Below, in pieces: positions 7,116-14,026 of a stretch of 64,000 nucleotides of DNA. The stretch covers positions 24,614 to 88,613 of the forward strand of contig JBJHBW010000013.1 of the NCBI GenBank assembly GCA_050485685.1. Direction: 5' to 3'. Within the stretch, counting starts at the first letter, position 1. Every line of letters starts with the position of its first letter. This DNA is from JBJHBP01 sp050485685 (GTDB taxonomy: Bacteria; Pseudomonadota; Gammaproteobacteria; Steroidobacterales; Rariloculaceae). The notes beneath the pieces are model-generated. The model was given only the letters and a program-made list of their open reading frames with translations. It had not been told where the DNA came from and did not search any database. Made by a program: the position numbers and the translations under genes.

Positions 7116-7574
7116 TCAAGTCTGCCGTGTATCGTTTCGCCGCACCGAACCCGCGCGCTTCACGACATCATCGAGCTGTGCGCAACGCGCCACAAAGTTC
7201 GTCAGCTCCGGATGCACTCCAATGAATTGGCGCAGCGCGCGCGGAGTCAGGCCGTGGCAGCGCTTGAAGGCGCGACCGAAAGTCGACGCATCGCGGTATC
7301 CGACGGCTTCGCGGACCAGTCGCAGCGGCATCCGCCGTTCAACCAGCAACCGCATCGCGACGTCCATGCGAACGGCACGCTGCCAGGCGCGAAAACCGAT
7401 GCCAACACAGTCACTGAACGTCCGGCTGAAATGGCCGGGGCACATATTCGCGATGGCTGCTGCCTGTGCGAGCGTCAGCGGAGCGGGATCAGCGAGATGC
7501 GAGTAGAGGTATGCTTCGACGGCACAAAGCCGTCCGTCACGGAATGCAAGCTGCCGGAACCGGACATCGGCCAC
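7116..7574 (-). CDS. AraC-family regulator consisting of the DNA-binding domain only
   Basis: GTG 7574 is chosen because AGGAGG lies 10 bases upstream. The 152-residue protein holds just the double helix-turn-helix of AraC/XylS proteins: first HTH TLAQAAAIANMCPGHFSRTF, second MPLRLVREAVGYRDASTFGR, followed by AFKRCHGLTPRALRQ. There is no N-terminal effector or dimerisation domain, whereas most family members are near 290 residues. Such short forms (compare MarA/SoxS, about 107-130 residues) bind as monomers and are often controlled by their own level. It sits upstream of the RHS gene in the same direction with three 21-bp repeats in between, so it is probably the local activator. The C-terminal about 30 residues are not conserved family sequence. 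Confidence 0.85.
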   Translation of the reverse strand: MADVRFRQLAFRDGRLCAVEAYLYSHLADPAPLTLAQAAAIANMCPGHFSRTFSDCVGIGFRAWQRAVRMDVAMRLLVERRMPLRLVREAVGYRDASTFGRAFKRCHGLTPRALRQFIGVHPELTNFVARCAQLDDVVKRAGSVRRNDTRQT

Positions 7575-7875
7575 CGCGGAAATACCTCCTTGCCGTTTGC
7601 TTCCGGATGTTACCTATTGTCGCAGTCTCTTGTAACCTGGTAGTCGCAAAAGAGTCAATTATTGAGAAAAGGGAAATAGATGTGCCTCGCAGCGGCCGAT
7701 CACAATCGCCCCGTCTCGCACAGACCATGTGCGGGCCAGAGTCCCGTAGCCGGCGTGTGCCGATCGGCTGCGACGGATCCGCCGTGATGATCAGGTCCGC
7801 ACAGTGGCTGGCGCCTCTGGATAAATTACGGAGAGAGCGACAGGCGCCGGCGATAACGCCGTCAATCGCCGCGGA
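7575..7875. other. Intergenic region upstream of the AraC-type gene
   Basis: Noncoding as far as can be seen (301 bp). The part next to the regulator is AT-rich and contains TTGACT on the minus strand (about 7648-7653) as a possible -35, without a convincing -10. The part next to the L,D-transpeptidase is GC-rich with short inverted repeats but no T-run. It marks the border of the accessory locus. Confidence 0.5.
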
Positions 7876-8895
7876 TCAACCGCCGGGGCCGGGCACCGGA
7901 AGATCTTCGGACGGTACCTGCTGCGCGGGTTCGCGAGCCAGTGCCTGCGGATGAGACACGAATCCCGGAATGCCACGCCCGTCCTCCATGACCCGCTCGG
8001 CCTCGTGCCAGTCTACGCGCACTTCACGCGCGTTTTCTTCCGAGGTCACCGCGACGAACAGTCGCGTCAGCTCAGTGGGCGTCCACTGACCGGTATCACG
8101 CTCCTCCTCCAGCGGCATGTGCGCCTCCAGATAAAGACCGTCCTCGGCCCAGCCCAGCTTGAACGGCTGGTTGACGATACGCACTTGGGTACCGACACCC
8201 ACCATCTCGTACAGCTCTTCCACGTCTTCCGGGAACATTCGTATGCAACCGGCCGTGACACGCATGCCTATGCCGCGCGGTTCATTGGTACCGTGAATCA
8301 GGTAGAGAGGAAAACCCAGATACATCGCACGGCTGCCAAGCGGATTATCCGGACCCGGCGGTACCACGGTCGGCAGCGGCCGTCCCATCGCAGCCTGCTC
8401 GGCACGTACCGACTCGGTCGGATACCAGGTCGGATTGACGGCCATGCGTGTGATCGTGGTCAGTCCCAGCGGCGTGGTGCGGTCCACACGGGCAATGCCG
8501 ATCGGATAGCTGTACACGCTTCCGCTGTCGCCATCGGGGAAATAATAGAGCCGGTATTCGGCGACATTGATGACAACGCCCCGACGCGGTGCATTGGGCA
8601 GCACATACTGGCGGGGGATGATGATCTCGGTACCTTCACCCGGCAGCCACGCATCCACATCGGGATTCGCACGCCGCAATTCCTGGTAGCCGACATTGTA
8701 ATGGCGGGCCAGATCGACAAATGTGTCTTCGTGCTTCGCCGTATGGACGATGATCTCGCCGATCACGTCACTGTCCGCACGAAGCTCGAACTTCGCTGCC
8801 TGCGCGTAAGGCAGGCCCGCAAACATTGCAACAGCCATGAGGGTACCCATGGCTGCGACACCCAGACGCCTGAGACTGCACGGTTTCGTATTCAT
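7876..8895 (-). CDS. L,D-transpeptidase (ErfK/YbiS/YcfS family) with LysM
   Basis: Starting at ATG 8895 (GGGG about 6 bases upstream) gives 339 residues with a clear signal peptide ending AQAAKF; an upstream start at 8946 would add 17 residues before it. A LysM-like segment (HEDTFVDLARHYNVGYQELR...WLPGEGTEIIIPRQ) precedes a YkuD domain (about 100-235). The active site is HGTNEPRGIGMRVTAGCIRM, whose Cys is the nucleophile; the usual S-H/Q before GC is T-A here. These periplasmic enzymes make 3-3 peptidoglycan crosslinks or attach Lpp to peptidoglycan. An Lpp-like lipoprotein is encoded 6 kb away, so Lpp anchoring is a reasonable but unproven role. The C-terminus is rich in Pro/Glu/Gly. Confidence 0.92.
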   Translation of the reverse strand: MNTKPCSLRRLGVAAMGTLMAVAMFAGLPYAQAAKFELRADSDVIGEIIVHTAKHEDTFVDLARHYNVGYQELRRANPDVDAWLPGEGTEIIIPRQYVLPNAPRRGVVINVAEYRLYYFPDGDSGSVYSYPIGIARVDRTTPLGLTTITRMAVNPTWYPTESVRAEQAAMGRPLPTVVPPGPDNPLGSRAMYLGFPLYLIHGTNEPRGIGMRVTAGCIRMFPEDVEELYEMVGVGTQVRIVNQPFKLGWAEDGLYLEAHMPLEEERDTGQWTPTELTRLFVAVTSEENAREVRVDWHEAERVMEDGRGIPGFVSHPQALAREPAQQVPSEDLPVPGPGG

Positions 8896-8956
8896 ACAGG
8901 ACCCCATTTTACAGGCCGGCGCCTGTGACACAACGTGTCGTTTCACAAAGACATCA

Positions 8957-8972
8957 GGCCGGTCATCCGGCC
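8957..8972 (-). terminator. Hairpin between fabH and the L,D-transpeptidase gene
   Basis: The stem GGCCGG / CCGGCC with a 4-base loop lies just downstream of fabH on the minus strand, followed by TGATGTCTTTGTG rather than a clean T-run. It may end the plsX-fabH message, but weakly. Confidence 0.3.
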
Positions 8973-8993
8973 GTGGCCCGGCCGCCCCCGGCC

Positions 8994-9956
8994 TCAGTAT
9001 CGAACCAGGCTGGCGCCCCAGGTGAAGCCCCCGCCAAAGGCCTCCAGCAGCATCAGATCGCCGCGCCTGATGCGCCCGTCGCGGATCGCCGTATCCAGCG
9101 CCATGGGCACGGAGGCCGCCGACGTATTGCCATGCTCCTGTACCGTCAGCACCACCCGTTCGGATGGCATCTGCAGGCGTTTGGCCGTGGCCTGAATGAT
9201 GCGGATATTCGCCTGGTGCGGTATCAGCCAGTCGATATCCGACTTGTTCAGGTCATTACGTTCCAGAACGCTGTCGACCATCTGTTCCAGCGTCTTGACC
9301 GCTACCTTGAAAACCTCGTTGCCCTTCATCCTCAGCGCAGCATCAGCGCCGGCACGATGCCTGGTCGACACACCACTGGACGCATACAGCAGCTCGCGAT
9401 AGCGGCCATTGGCGCCCAGTTCCGAATACAGCACACCCGGCTCGTCGGCACATTCCAGCACCACGGCACCGGCACCGTCACCGAACAGCACACAGGTTTC
9501 CCTGTCGGTCCAGTCTATGATGCGCGACATGGTCTCGGCACCTACCACCAGGGCCCGCTTTGCCTGCCCGCCGCGAATGAACTGATCGGCCACGGAGAGG
9601 CTGTAGACGAACCCACTGCACGCCGCTTCCAGACTGAATGCCGGTGAATTATTCGTGACGCCGAGCTTTTCCTGCAGCAGGCAGGCGACGTTCGGAAATA
9701 TCAGGTCGGGTGTCGTTGTACCGACGACAATCAGATCCAGATCGTTGGGTTCAAGTCCCGCGTCGGCCAGGGCTTCCAGGCTGGCCCGGTACGCCAGATC
9801 GCTGGTGGCTTCGTCGTCGGCAGCAATGTGACGACGTTCTATGCCGGTACGGGTTCTGATCCACTCGTCGGACGTCTCGACCATTCTCTCCAACTCGAAG
9901 TTGGTGAGAACCCGTTGCGGAAGATATTTGCCCGTGCCGATTATGCGCGAATACAT
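8994..9956 (-). CDS. fabH: 3-oxoacyl-ACP synthase III
   Basis: The 320-residue enzyme condenses acetyl-CoA with malonyl-ACP to start type II fatty acid synthesis. The thiolase-fold catalytic triad is visible: Cys113 (EAACSGF), His in IPHQANIRI (about 245) and Asn in HGNTSAAS (about 275). The C-terminus has the glycine-rich FGGGFTWGASL. Length and sequence match the family end to end. The start overlaps the end of plsX by 16 bp, so the two are translated together, as in many gammaproteobacteria. The next usual genes (fabD, fabG, acpP, fabF) do not follow; an L,D-transpeptidase does. Confidence 0.98.
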   Translation of the reverse strand: MYSRIIGTGKYLPQRVLTNFELERMVETSDEWIRTRTGIERRHIAADDEATSDLAYRASLEALADAGLEPNDLDLIVVGTTTPDLIFPNVACLLQEKLGVTNNSPAFSLEAACSGFVYSLSVADQFIRGGQAKRALVVGAETMSRIIDWTDRETCVLFGDGAGAVVLECADEPGVLYSELGANGRYRELLYASSGVSTRHRAGADAALRMKGNEVFKVAVKTLEQMVDSVLERNDLNKSDIDWLIPHQANIRIIQATAKRLQMPSERVVLTVQEHGNTSAASVPMALDTAIRDGRIRRGDLMLLEAFGGGFTWGASLVRY

Positions 9957-10969
9957 TCGAGCGGCTGTTCCTCGATGAGTTTGCCGATCTGCACGGGCAC
10001 TCCCTTGCGTGCCTCGATCACCGCGGTGCCGACCGCGGTCTCGAAGGCCACCTGATCGGCGCCGCCATGACTTTTCAGCACAACGCCGTTGAGACCCACC
10101 AGACTTGCCCCATTGTAGCGGCGCGGATCGAGTCGCGCGCGTATTGCATGCAATGCCGAACCGGCCGCCAGACCCTGCACACGACGCAGCGCATTGCGGT
10201 TGAATTCCTGCTTCATGAATGAGCCGATCATTCCGGCCAGGCCTTCCATGGTCTTGATCGCGACATTGCCGACGAAACCGTCGCTGACCACGACATCCAC
10301 ATCGGCGTGAAATATGCCGTCACCTTCAACGAAGCCGATATAGTTCAGGCCACTGCCCGCAATCAGCTCACCGGCCTGGCGGACGATATCGTTGCCCTTG
10401 ATGTCTTCAATCCCGACATTGAGGACGCCCACACGCGGACGCTCGATCTCCAGAATATCGCTGGCGACAATCGAACCCATGAGCGCAAACTGCATCAGCT
10501 GGGGCGGGGTGCAACCGACATTGGCGCCGATGTCCAGCATGTAGGTGGGGCCTTTGAGGCCGGGGACGGCGGCGATGATGGCCGGCCGGTCTATGCCCGG
10601 CAGGGTCTTCAGTACGTAGCGCGCTGTCGCCATCAATGCGCCGGTGTTACCGGAGCTGACACAGGCGTCGGCCTCACCCGCCTTGACCATTTCGATCGCA
10701 ATACGCAGCGAGGAGTCTTTCTTGCGACGCAGTGCCTCGGCCGGATGTTCATCCATGCCGACGACCTGGGAGGCGGCACGGAACCGCAGACGGTCCCCGT
10801 ACCTGCCGTCCGCCTGGTTCTCGGCGGCCGACAACACTTCGGGCAATCCGACCAGAACCAGATTGACCGAGTCGTCTTTTTCCAGAGTGGCGAGCGCAGC
10901 AGGGACGACCACGTCAGCGCCGCGGTCACCACCCATTGCGTCCAAGGCGATTGTGACCTTGCGACTCAT
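9941..10969 (-). CDS. plsX: Phosphate acyltransferase PlsX
   Basis: The 342-residue protein begins VTIALDAMGGDRGADVVVP and contains SSGNTGALMATARYVLKTLPGIDRPAI and DIGANVGCTPPQLMQFALMG, all hallmarks of PlsX. It converts acyl-ACP to acyl phosphate, the donor for PlsY in phosphatidic acid synthesis at the membrane. It sits between rpmF (72 bp gap) and fabH (16 bp overlap), the conserved arrangement that links phospholipid and fatty acid synthesis with ribosome production. Confidence 0.98.
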   Translation of the reverse strand: MSRKVTIALDAMGGDRGADVVVPAALATLEKDDSVNLVLVGLPEVLSAAENQADGRYGDRLRFRAASQVVGMDEHPAEALRRKKDSSLRIAIEMVKAGEADACVSSGNTGALMATARYVLKTLPGIDRPAIIAAVPGLKGPTYMLDIGANVGCTPPQLMQFALMGSIVASDILEIERPRVGVLNVGIEDIKGNDIVRQAGELIAGSGLNYIGFVEGDGIFHADVDVVVSDGFVGNVAIKTMEGLAGMIGSFMKQEFNRNALRRVQGLAAGSALHAIRARLDPRRYNGASLVGLNGVVLKSHGGADQVAFETAVGTAVIEARKGVPVQIGKLIEEQPLECIRA

Positions 10970-11041
10970 GGCGTCTGGTATTGACTGGAGATTCGTGAGA
11001 ACGGACTGTTACCGACAGGCGCGACCATTGTCGCGCGATCG

Positions 11042-11239
11042 TCAGGCTTCGTCTTCTTCGATCTGCGCACGCAGTTCTATGACCTTGCGCCCGCGGTAAT
11101 AGCCATCGGCGGTGATGTGATGACGCAGGTGGGTTTCGCCGGTACCCGGATCGACGGACAGCGCCGGTCCGCTGAGCGCGTCATGCGCGCGGCGCATGTC
11201 ACGCCGTGATGGGGTCTTTCGTCTTTTCTGAACAGCCAT
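11042..11239 (-). CDS. rpmF: 50S ribosomal protein L32
   Basis: The 65-residue basic protein starts MAVQKRRKTPSRRDMRRAHD and contains HLRHHITADGYYRGRKVI, which identifies L32. ATG 11239 is preceded by AGGGAGAG; a longer upstream reading has no support. It is longer than the E. coli form because of an acidic tail (ELRAQIEEDEA) seen in some other gammaproteobacteria. No zinc-binding cysteines are present, so this is the zinc-free form. It lies 67 bp after yceD and upstream of plsX. Confidence 0.98.
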   Translation of the reverse strand: MAVQKRRKTPSRRDMRRAHDALSGPALSVDPGTGETHLRHHITADGYYRGRKVIELRAQIEEDEA

Positions 11240-11306
11240 GGTCAAACTCTCCCTGTAACTGATGAGGGCGAGCAGCTGATGGCCGCCGCAGCCTCGAAAA
11301 CAAAAT

Positions 11307-11780
11307 TCATCCGAGATCACTTTCACGCGAAGCGGGTGGTTCCCGATCGCACGATTCGTCTGCCGCATGCCGTGGCACCAGCGGCAAACCGAGTATCAAT
11401 TCATCCTCTATCAGGTCCGCCGGACGCATGCGTTCGGCTTCCATCACCAGCGTCTCCAGCCCTTCCGGTGCCCGTGACTGCATGGCATCGGACTCCACCA
11501 GCACCAGCCTGGTGTGCTGTGACACAGGATGACTGAGCGGATGCAGACAACGCTGGCATACCATCTCCAGTACCGCATCACAGCGCACATCAAGTGCTAC
11601 CCATCCACCGGGAAGCTGCTCGAGACTCACACTGGCACTGACAGAGCCATGACTCTCGTGCAGTAGGCCTGCCAGACGTTTCAGGCTGCTGAGATCGATT
11701 TCACCTGCCAGTACAGCCGCACGCTGACCCAGTGCCTGCAAATCCGGCAGACTATACCACCTGTGCAGCGGGCCGGACAT
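11307..11780 (-). CDS. yceD: YceD/DUF177 family protein
   Basis: The 157-residue acidic protein has the DUF177 features: N-terminal GEIDLSSLKRLAG, two CxxC-like cysteines in MVCQRCLHPL (about 91-94) and the acidic block DLIEDELILGLPLVPRH. ATG 11780 is chosen because everything upstream is unlike the family. YceD is always next to rpmF; plant and bacterial homologues act in 23S rRNA maturation, but the exact role is unsettled. Its promoter region is shared with the divergent maf gene (116 bp). Confidence 0.93.
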   Translation of the reverse strand: MSGPLHRWYSLPDLQALGQRAAVLAGEIDLSSLKRLAGLLHESHGSVSASVSLEQLPGGWVALDVRCDAVLEMVCQRCLHPLSHPVSQHTRLVLVESDAMQSRAPEGLETLVMEAERMRPADLIEDELILGLPLVPRHAADESCDREPPASRESDLG

Positions 11781-11896
11781 AGCGGCGGCATCATACGTTC
11801 TCGCCTTTATACTGTCAAAACCGAAGCTTACGAATAGCCTCCGGGCCGGTCTGCGGCCCGCGAGACACCGTGTCACGTACAGGACCACCCACGAAG

Positions 11897-12520
11897 ATGG
11901 CGCAAAAACAACTGATACTGGCTTCCACATCACGCTATCGACAGGCACTGCTGTCGCGCCTGGGCGTGCCGTTCGAGGTCCGCGCACCGGGTGTGGACGA
12001 ACAGAGCCTTCCCGGGGAATCTCCGGCGGATCTGGCGCAACGACTGGCCTGCGCCAAAGCCTTCGCAGTTCTTTCCGAGCTCAGCTCATCCCCGCACGCC
12101 TCCGCTGCCCCGCTGGACGCGGTTGTCATCGGTTCCGATCAGGTGGCATCGCTCGACGGCACCTTGTTGCGTAAACCCGGCAGTCACGACATCGCCCTGC
12201 GTCAGCTGCTTGCCTGTCAGGGTCGCGAGGTCTTGTTTCACACTGCGGTCGCAGTGCTGCATGGCGACCGCCGGCTGACGGGCATCGACGAGACCGCGGT
12301 CCGATTCCGCAGGCTGGGCGAGAGCGCACTGAATCGTTACCTGCAGATGGACAAGCCCTACGACTGTGCCGGCGGCTTCAAGGTCGAAGGTCCGGGCATC
12401 GCTCTGTTCGAGGAGGTGCGCTCCAGTGACCCGACCGCGCTGATCGGTCTGCCGCTGATATGGCTGAGCGCGGCGCTGGCTTGTTTCGGCATCGATCCGC
12501 TGGGACGCGATGCCGACTGA
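11897..12520 (+). CDS. yceF: Maf-type nucleotide pyrophosphatase (YceF, m7GTP)
   Basis: The 207-residue product starts QLILASTSRYRQALLSRLGV, the Maf nucleotide-binding loop (STSRYR), and contains APGVDEQ, VIGSDQVASLDG, GREVLFHTAVAVL, CAGGFKVEGPGIALFE and DPTALIGLPL. These features place it in the YceF (Maf-2) subgroup, which hydrolyses 7-methyl-GTP and related non-canonical nucleotides to the monophosphate. ATG 11897 fits the family; a GTG at 11870 would add nine unmatched residues. Its orientation, opposite to yceD and convergent with rluC, reproduces the E. coli arrangement exactly. Confidence 0.95.
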   Translation: MAQKQLILASTSRYRQALLSRLGVPFEVRAPGVDEQSLPGESPADLAQRLACAKAFAVLSELSSSPHASAAPLDAVVIGSDQVASLDGTLLRKPGSHDIALRQLLACQGREVLFHTAVAVLHGDRRLTGIDETAVRFRRLGESALNRYLQMDKPYDCAGGFKVEGPGIALFEEVRSSDPTALIGLPLIWLSAALACFGIDPLGRDAD

Positions 12521-12564
12521 TCCGGTGTTCGAGGATCAGGTCCATCGCCGTCCTGAACCTTCCG

Positions 12565-13557
12565 CTACGACCGCTGCACATTCCCTTTGCGTTGCGTAAA
12601 ACGGGTTCGCAGTGCCGTCAGTACTGCGTCCAGCTCCTGCGGAAGCGGTGCACTCACGCTGAACGGTTCATCTTCCTCCGGCCAGCGGAATGCAACCGCT
12701 GCCGCGTGCAGGAACATGCGATGCAAACCATTCTCAGCCAGCTGCGCGTTCCAGTCACGATCCCCATAGCGGGGATCGCCGGCCACGGGGTGTCCGGCGT
12801 GCGCCGCATGCACCCGGATCTGGTGCATGCGTCCGGTTGGCAGCGACACCTCCACCAGCGAAGCATGGTCGCCGAAGTACTCGAGCACCTTGAACCGGCT
12901 GAGCGCGCGTTTTCCGGCCTCGTCCACATGTACCCGGGTGTCACCGGCCGCGCCACGACGGGTCAGCAGCGGCACATCCACATGGGTCATGCGCCCTGGC
13001 CATCTGCCTCTGACCAGGGCGAGATAGCGCTTTTCCACCTCCCCTGCCCTCAGCAGCGCATGCAGCGCACGCAGCGCAGACCGGCGCCGGGCAATCAGCA
13101 GGCAGCCCGAGGTGGCCCGATCCAGCCGGTGCACGAGTTCCGCGCTCGCCAGTTCCGGACGCAGCACGCGCAGTGCCTCGATCGCCCCCAGATTGACGCT
13201 GCTTCCGCCATGCACGGCGAGACCTGCCGGCTTGTCCAGCACCAGCAGGCGCTGGTCTTCGAAAATGATCCGCTTCGCCAGCCAGTCCAGCCCTTCCGGC
13301 GGCGCAATCACTTCAGCAGTCGGCCGCCGGGTCACCGGCGGCACCCGCACGCGGTCGCCCGCCTGCAGCCGGTATCGGGCCTGACAGCGTCCGGAGTTCA
13401 CGCGCACCTGACCCGAGCGAATGAGCCGGTAGACCAGACTTCTGGGCACGCCCTTGAGCTGCGCCATCAGGAAATTGTCCAGTCGCTGGCCCGCGGTATC
13501 GCTGTCCACGACCTGCCAGGTGACCCCGGGATTTGACTGTTTGTCGGGATGATTCAA
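12565..13557 (-). CDS. rluC: 23S rRNA pseudouridine synthase RluC
   Basis: The 330-residue protein has an N-terminal S4 RNA-binding domain (QRLDNFLMAQLKGVPRSLVYRLIRSGQVRVN, about 23-55) and a RluA-type catalytic domain with HRLDRATSG, whose Asp is the nucleophile, plus GRMHQIRVH near 245. RluC makes pseudouridines 955, 2504 and 2580 of 23S rRNA in E. coli. Position next to, and divergent from, rne supports RluC rather than RluD or RluA. It converges on yceF with a 44 bp gap and no clear terminator. Confidence 0.96.
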   Translation of the reverse strand: MNHPDKQSNPGVTWQVVDSDTAGQRLDNFLMAQLKGVPRSLVYRLIRSGQVRVNSGRCQARYRLQAGDRVRVPPVTRRPTAEVIAPPEGLDWLAKRIIFEDQRLLVLDKPAGLAVHGGSSVNLGAIEALRVLRPELASAELVHRLDRATSGCLLIARRRSALRALHALLRAGEVEKRYLALVRGRWPGRMTHVDVPLLTRRGAAGDTRVHVDEAGKRALSRFKVLEYFGDHASLVEVSLPTGRMHQIRVHAAHAGHPVAGDPRYGDRDWNAQLAENGLHRMFLHAAAVAFRWPEEDEPFSVSAPLPQELDAVLTALRTRFTQRKGNVQRS

Positions 13558-13567
13558 CGGCTTAGGA

Positions 13568-13595
13568 TTGTGATCTGATGTTTGTATGCTATGCT
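13568..13595 (+). promoter_or_regulatory. Candidate sigma70 promoter of rne
   Basis: TTGTGA (13568-13573), 16 bp spacer and TATGCT (13590-13595) lie inside the unusual TATGCTATGCTATGTT run, which offers three overlapping -10 options. Confidence 0.45.
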
Positions 13596-13972
13596 ATGTT
13601 AACGGGCAAATGCGGCCCCAGACAGCGGTCTGCATGACACCGAAATACCGACAAATGGATTCCGCGATCGGCCACATCGTGCCGGCGCACTGATTACGAC
13701 ACCCGTATTGCACGGGACTCGAAAGCTTTTACCACGACACCGGTATTTAAACAGACAGTTTGGTACGAGAGTTCAGTACAACTGATTTTTGGATGGTCGG
13801 CCGGTCCGAGCCGGCGAGCGGAACCCAAACCCGCACGTCCCGACGACGGCACCTCCGGCGCAAAGCGGCGGAACACGGCCAGTACTAATTGGTAACGAAG
13901 GCAGTTCGGGCCTTGGGGCGATCATCATGAGACGGCCGCTAGCCATTCACTCCCCCCTGCATTCATGCACGG

Positions 13973-13990
13973 AACCCCTCAAGGGGTTTT
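13973..13990 (+). terminator. Terminator-like hairpin in the rne leader
   Basis: The stem AACCCC / GGGGTT with loop TCAA is followed by TTTT, 37 bp before the rne ATG. It could be an attenuator-like element or simply a leader hairpin for feedback control of RNase E. Confidence 0.45.
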
Positions 13991-14026
13991 CGGCATTCCC
14001 GGCTGCCCGCAACATTTTGAGGGCTT

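Larger units (their letters stand above)
13558..14026. other. rluC-rne divergent control region and long rne leader
   Basis: This 469 bp stretch has no credible gene. Near rluC it contains a promoter candidate for rne, and the remaining about 420 bp would be an untranslated leader. Long leaders are characteristic of rne in enterobacteria, where the leader senses RNase E activity. A hairpin with T-run lies 37 bp before the rne start. No similarity to a specific Rfam element could be established by eye. Confidence 0.6.

Noticed and set aside
5621..7225. A 534-codon frame antisense to the RHS gene
   Set aside because: It is the mirror of YD-repeat codons (rich in Arg/Pro/His) and crosses the regulator repeats and the AraC gene; no motif supports it.
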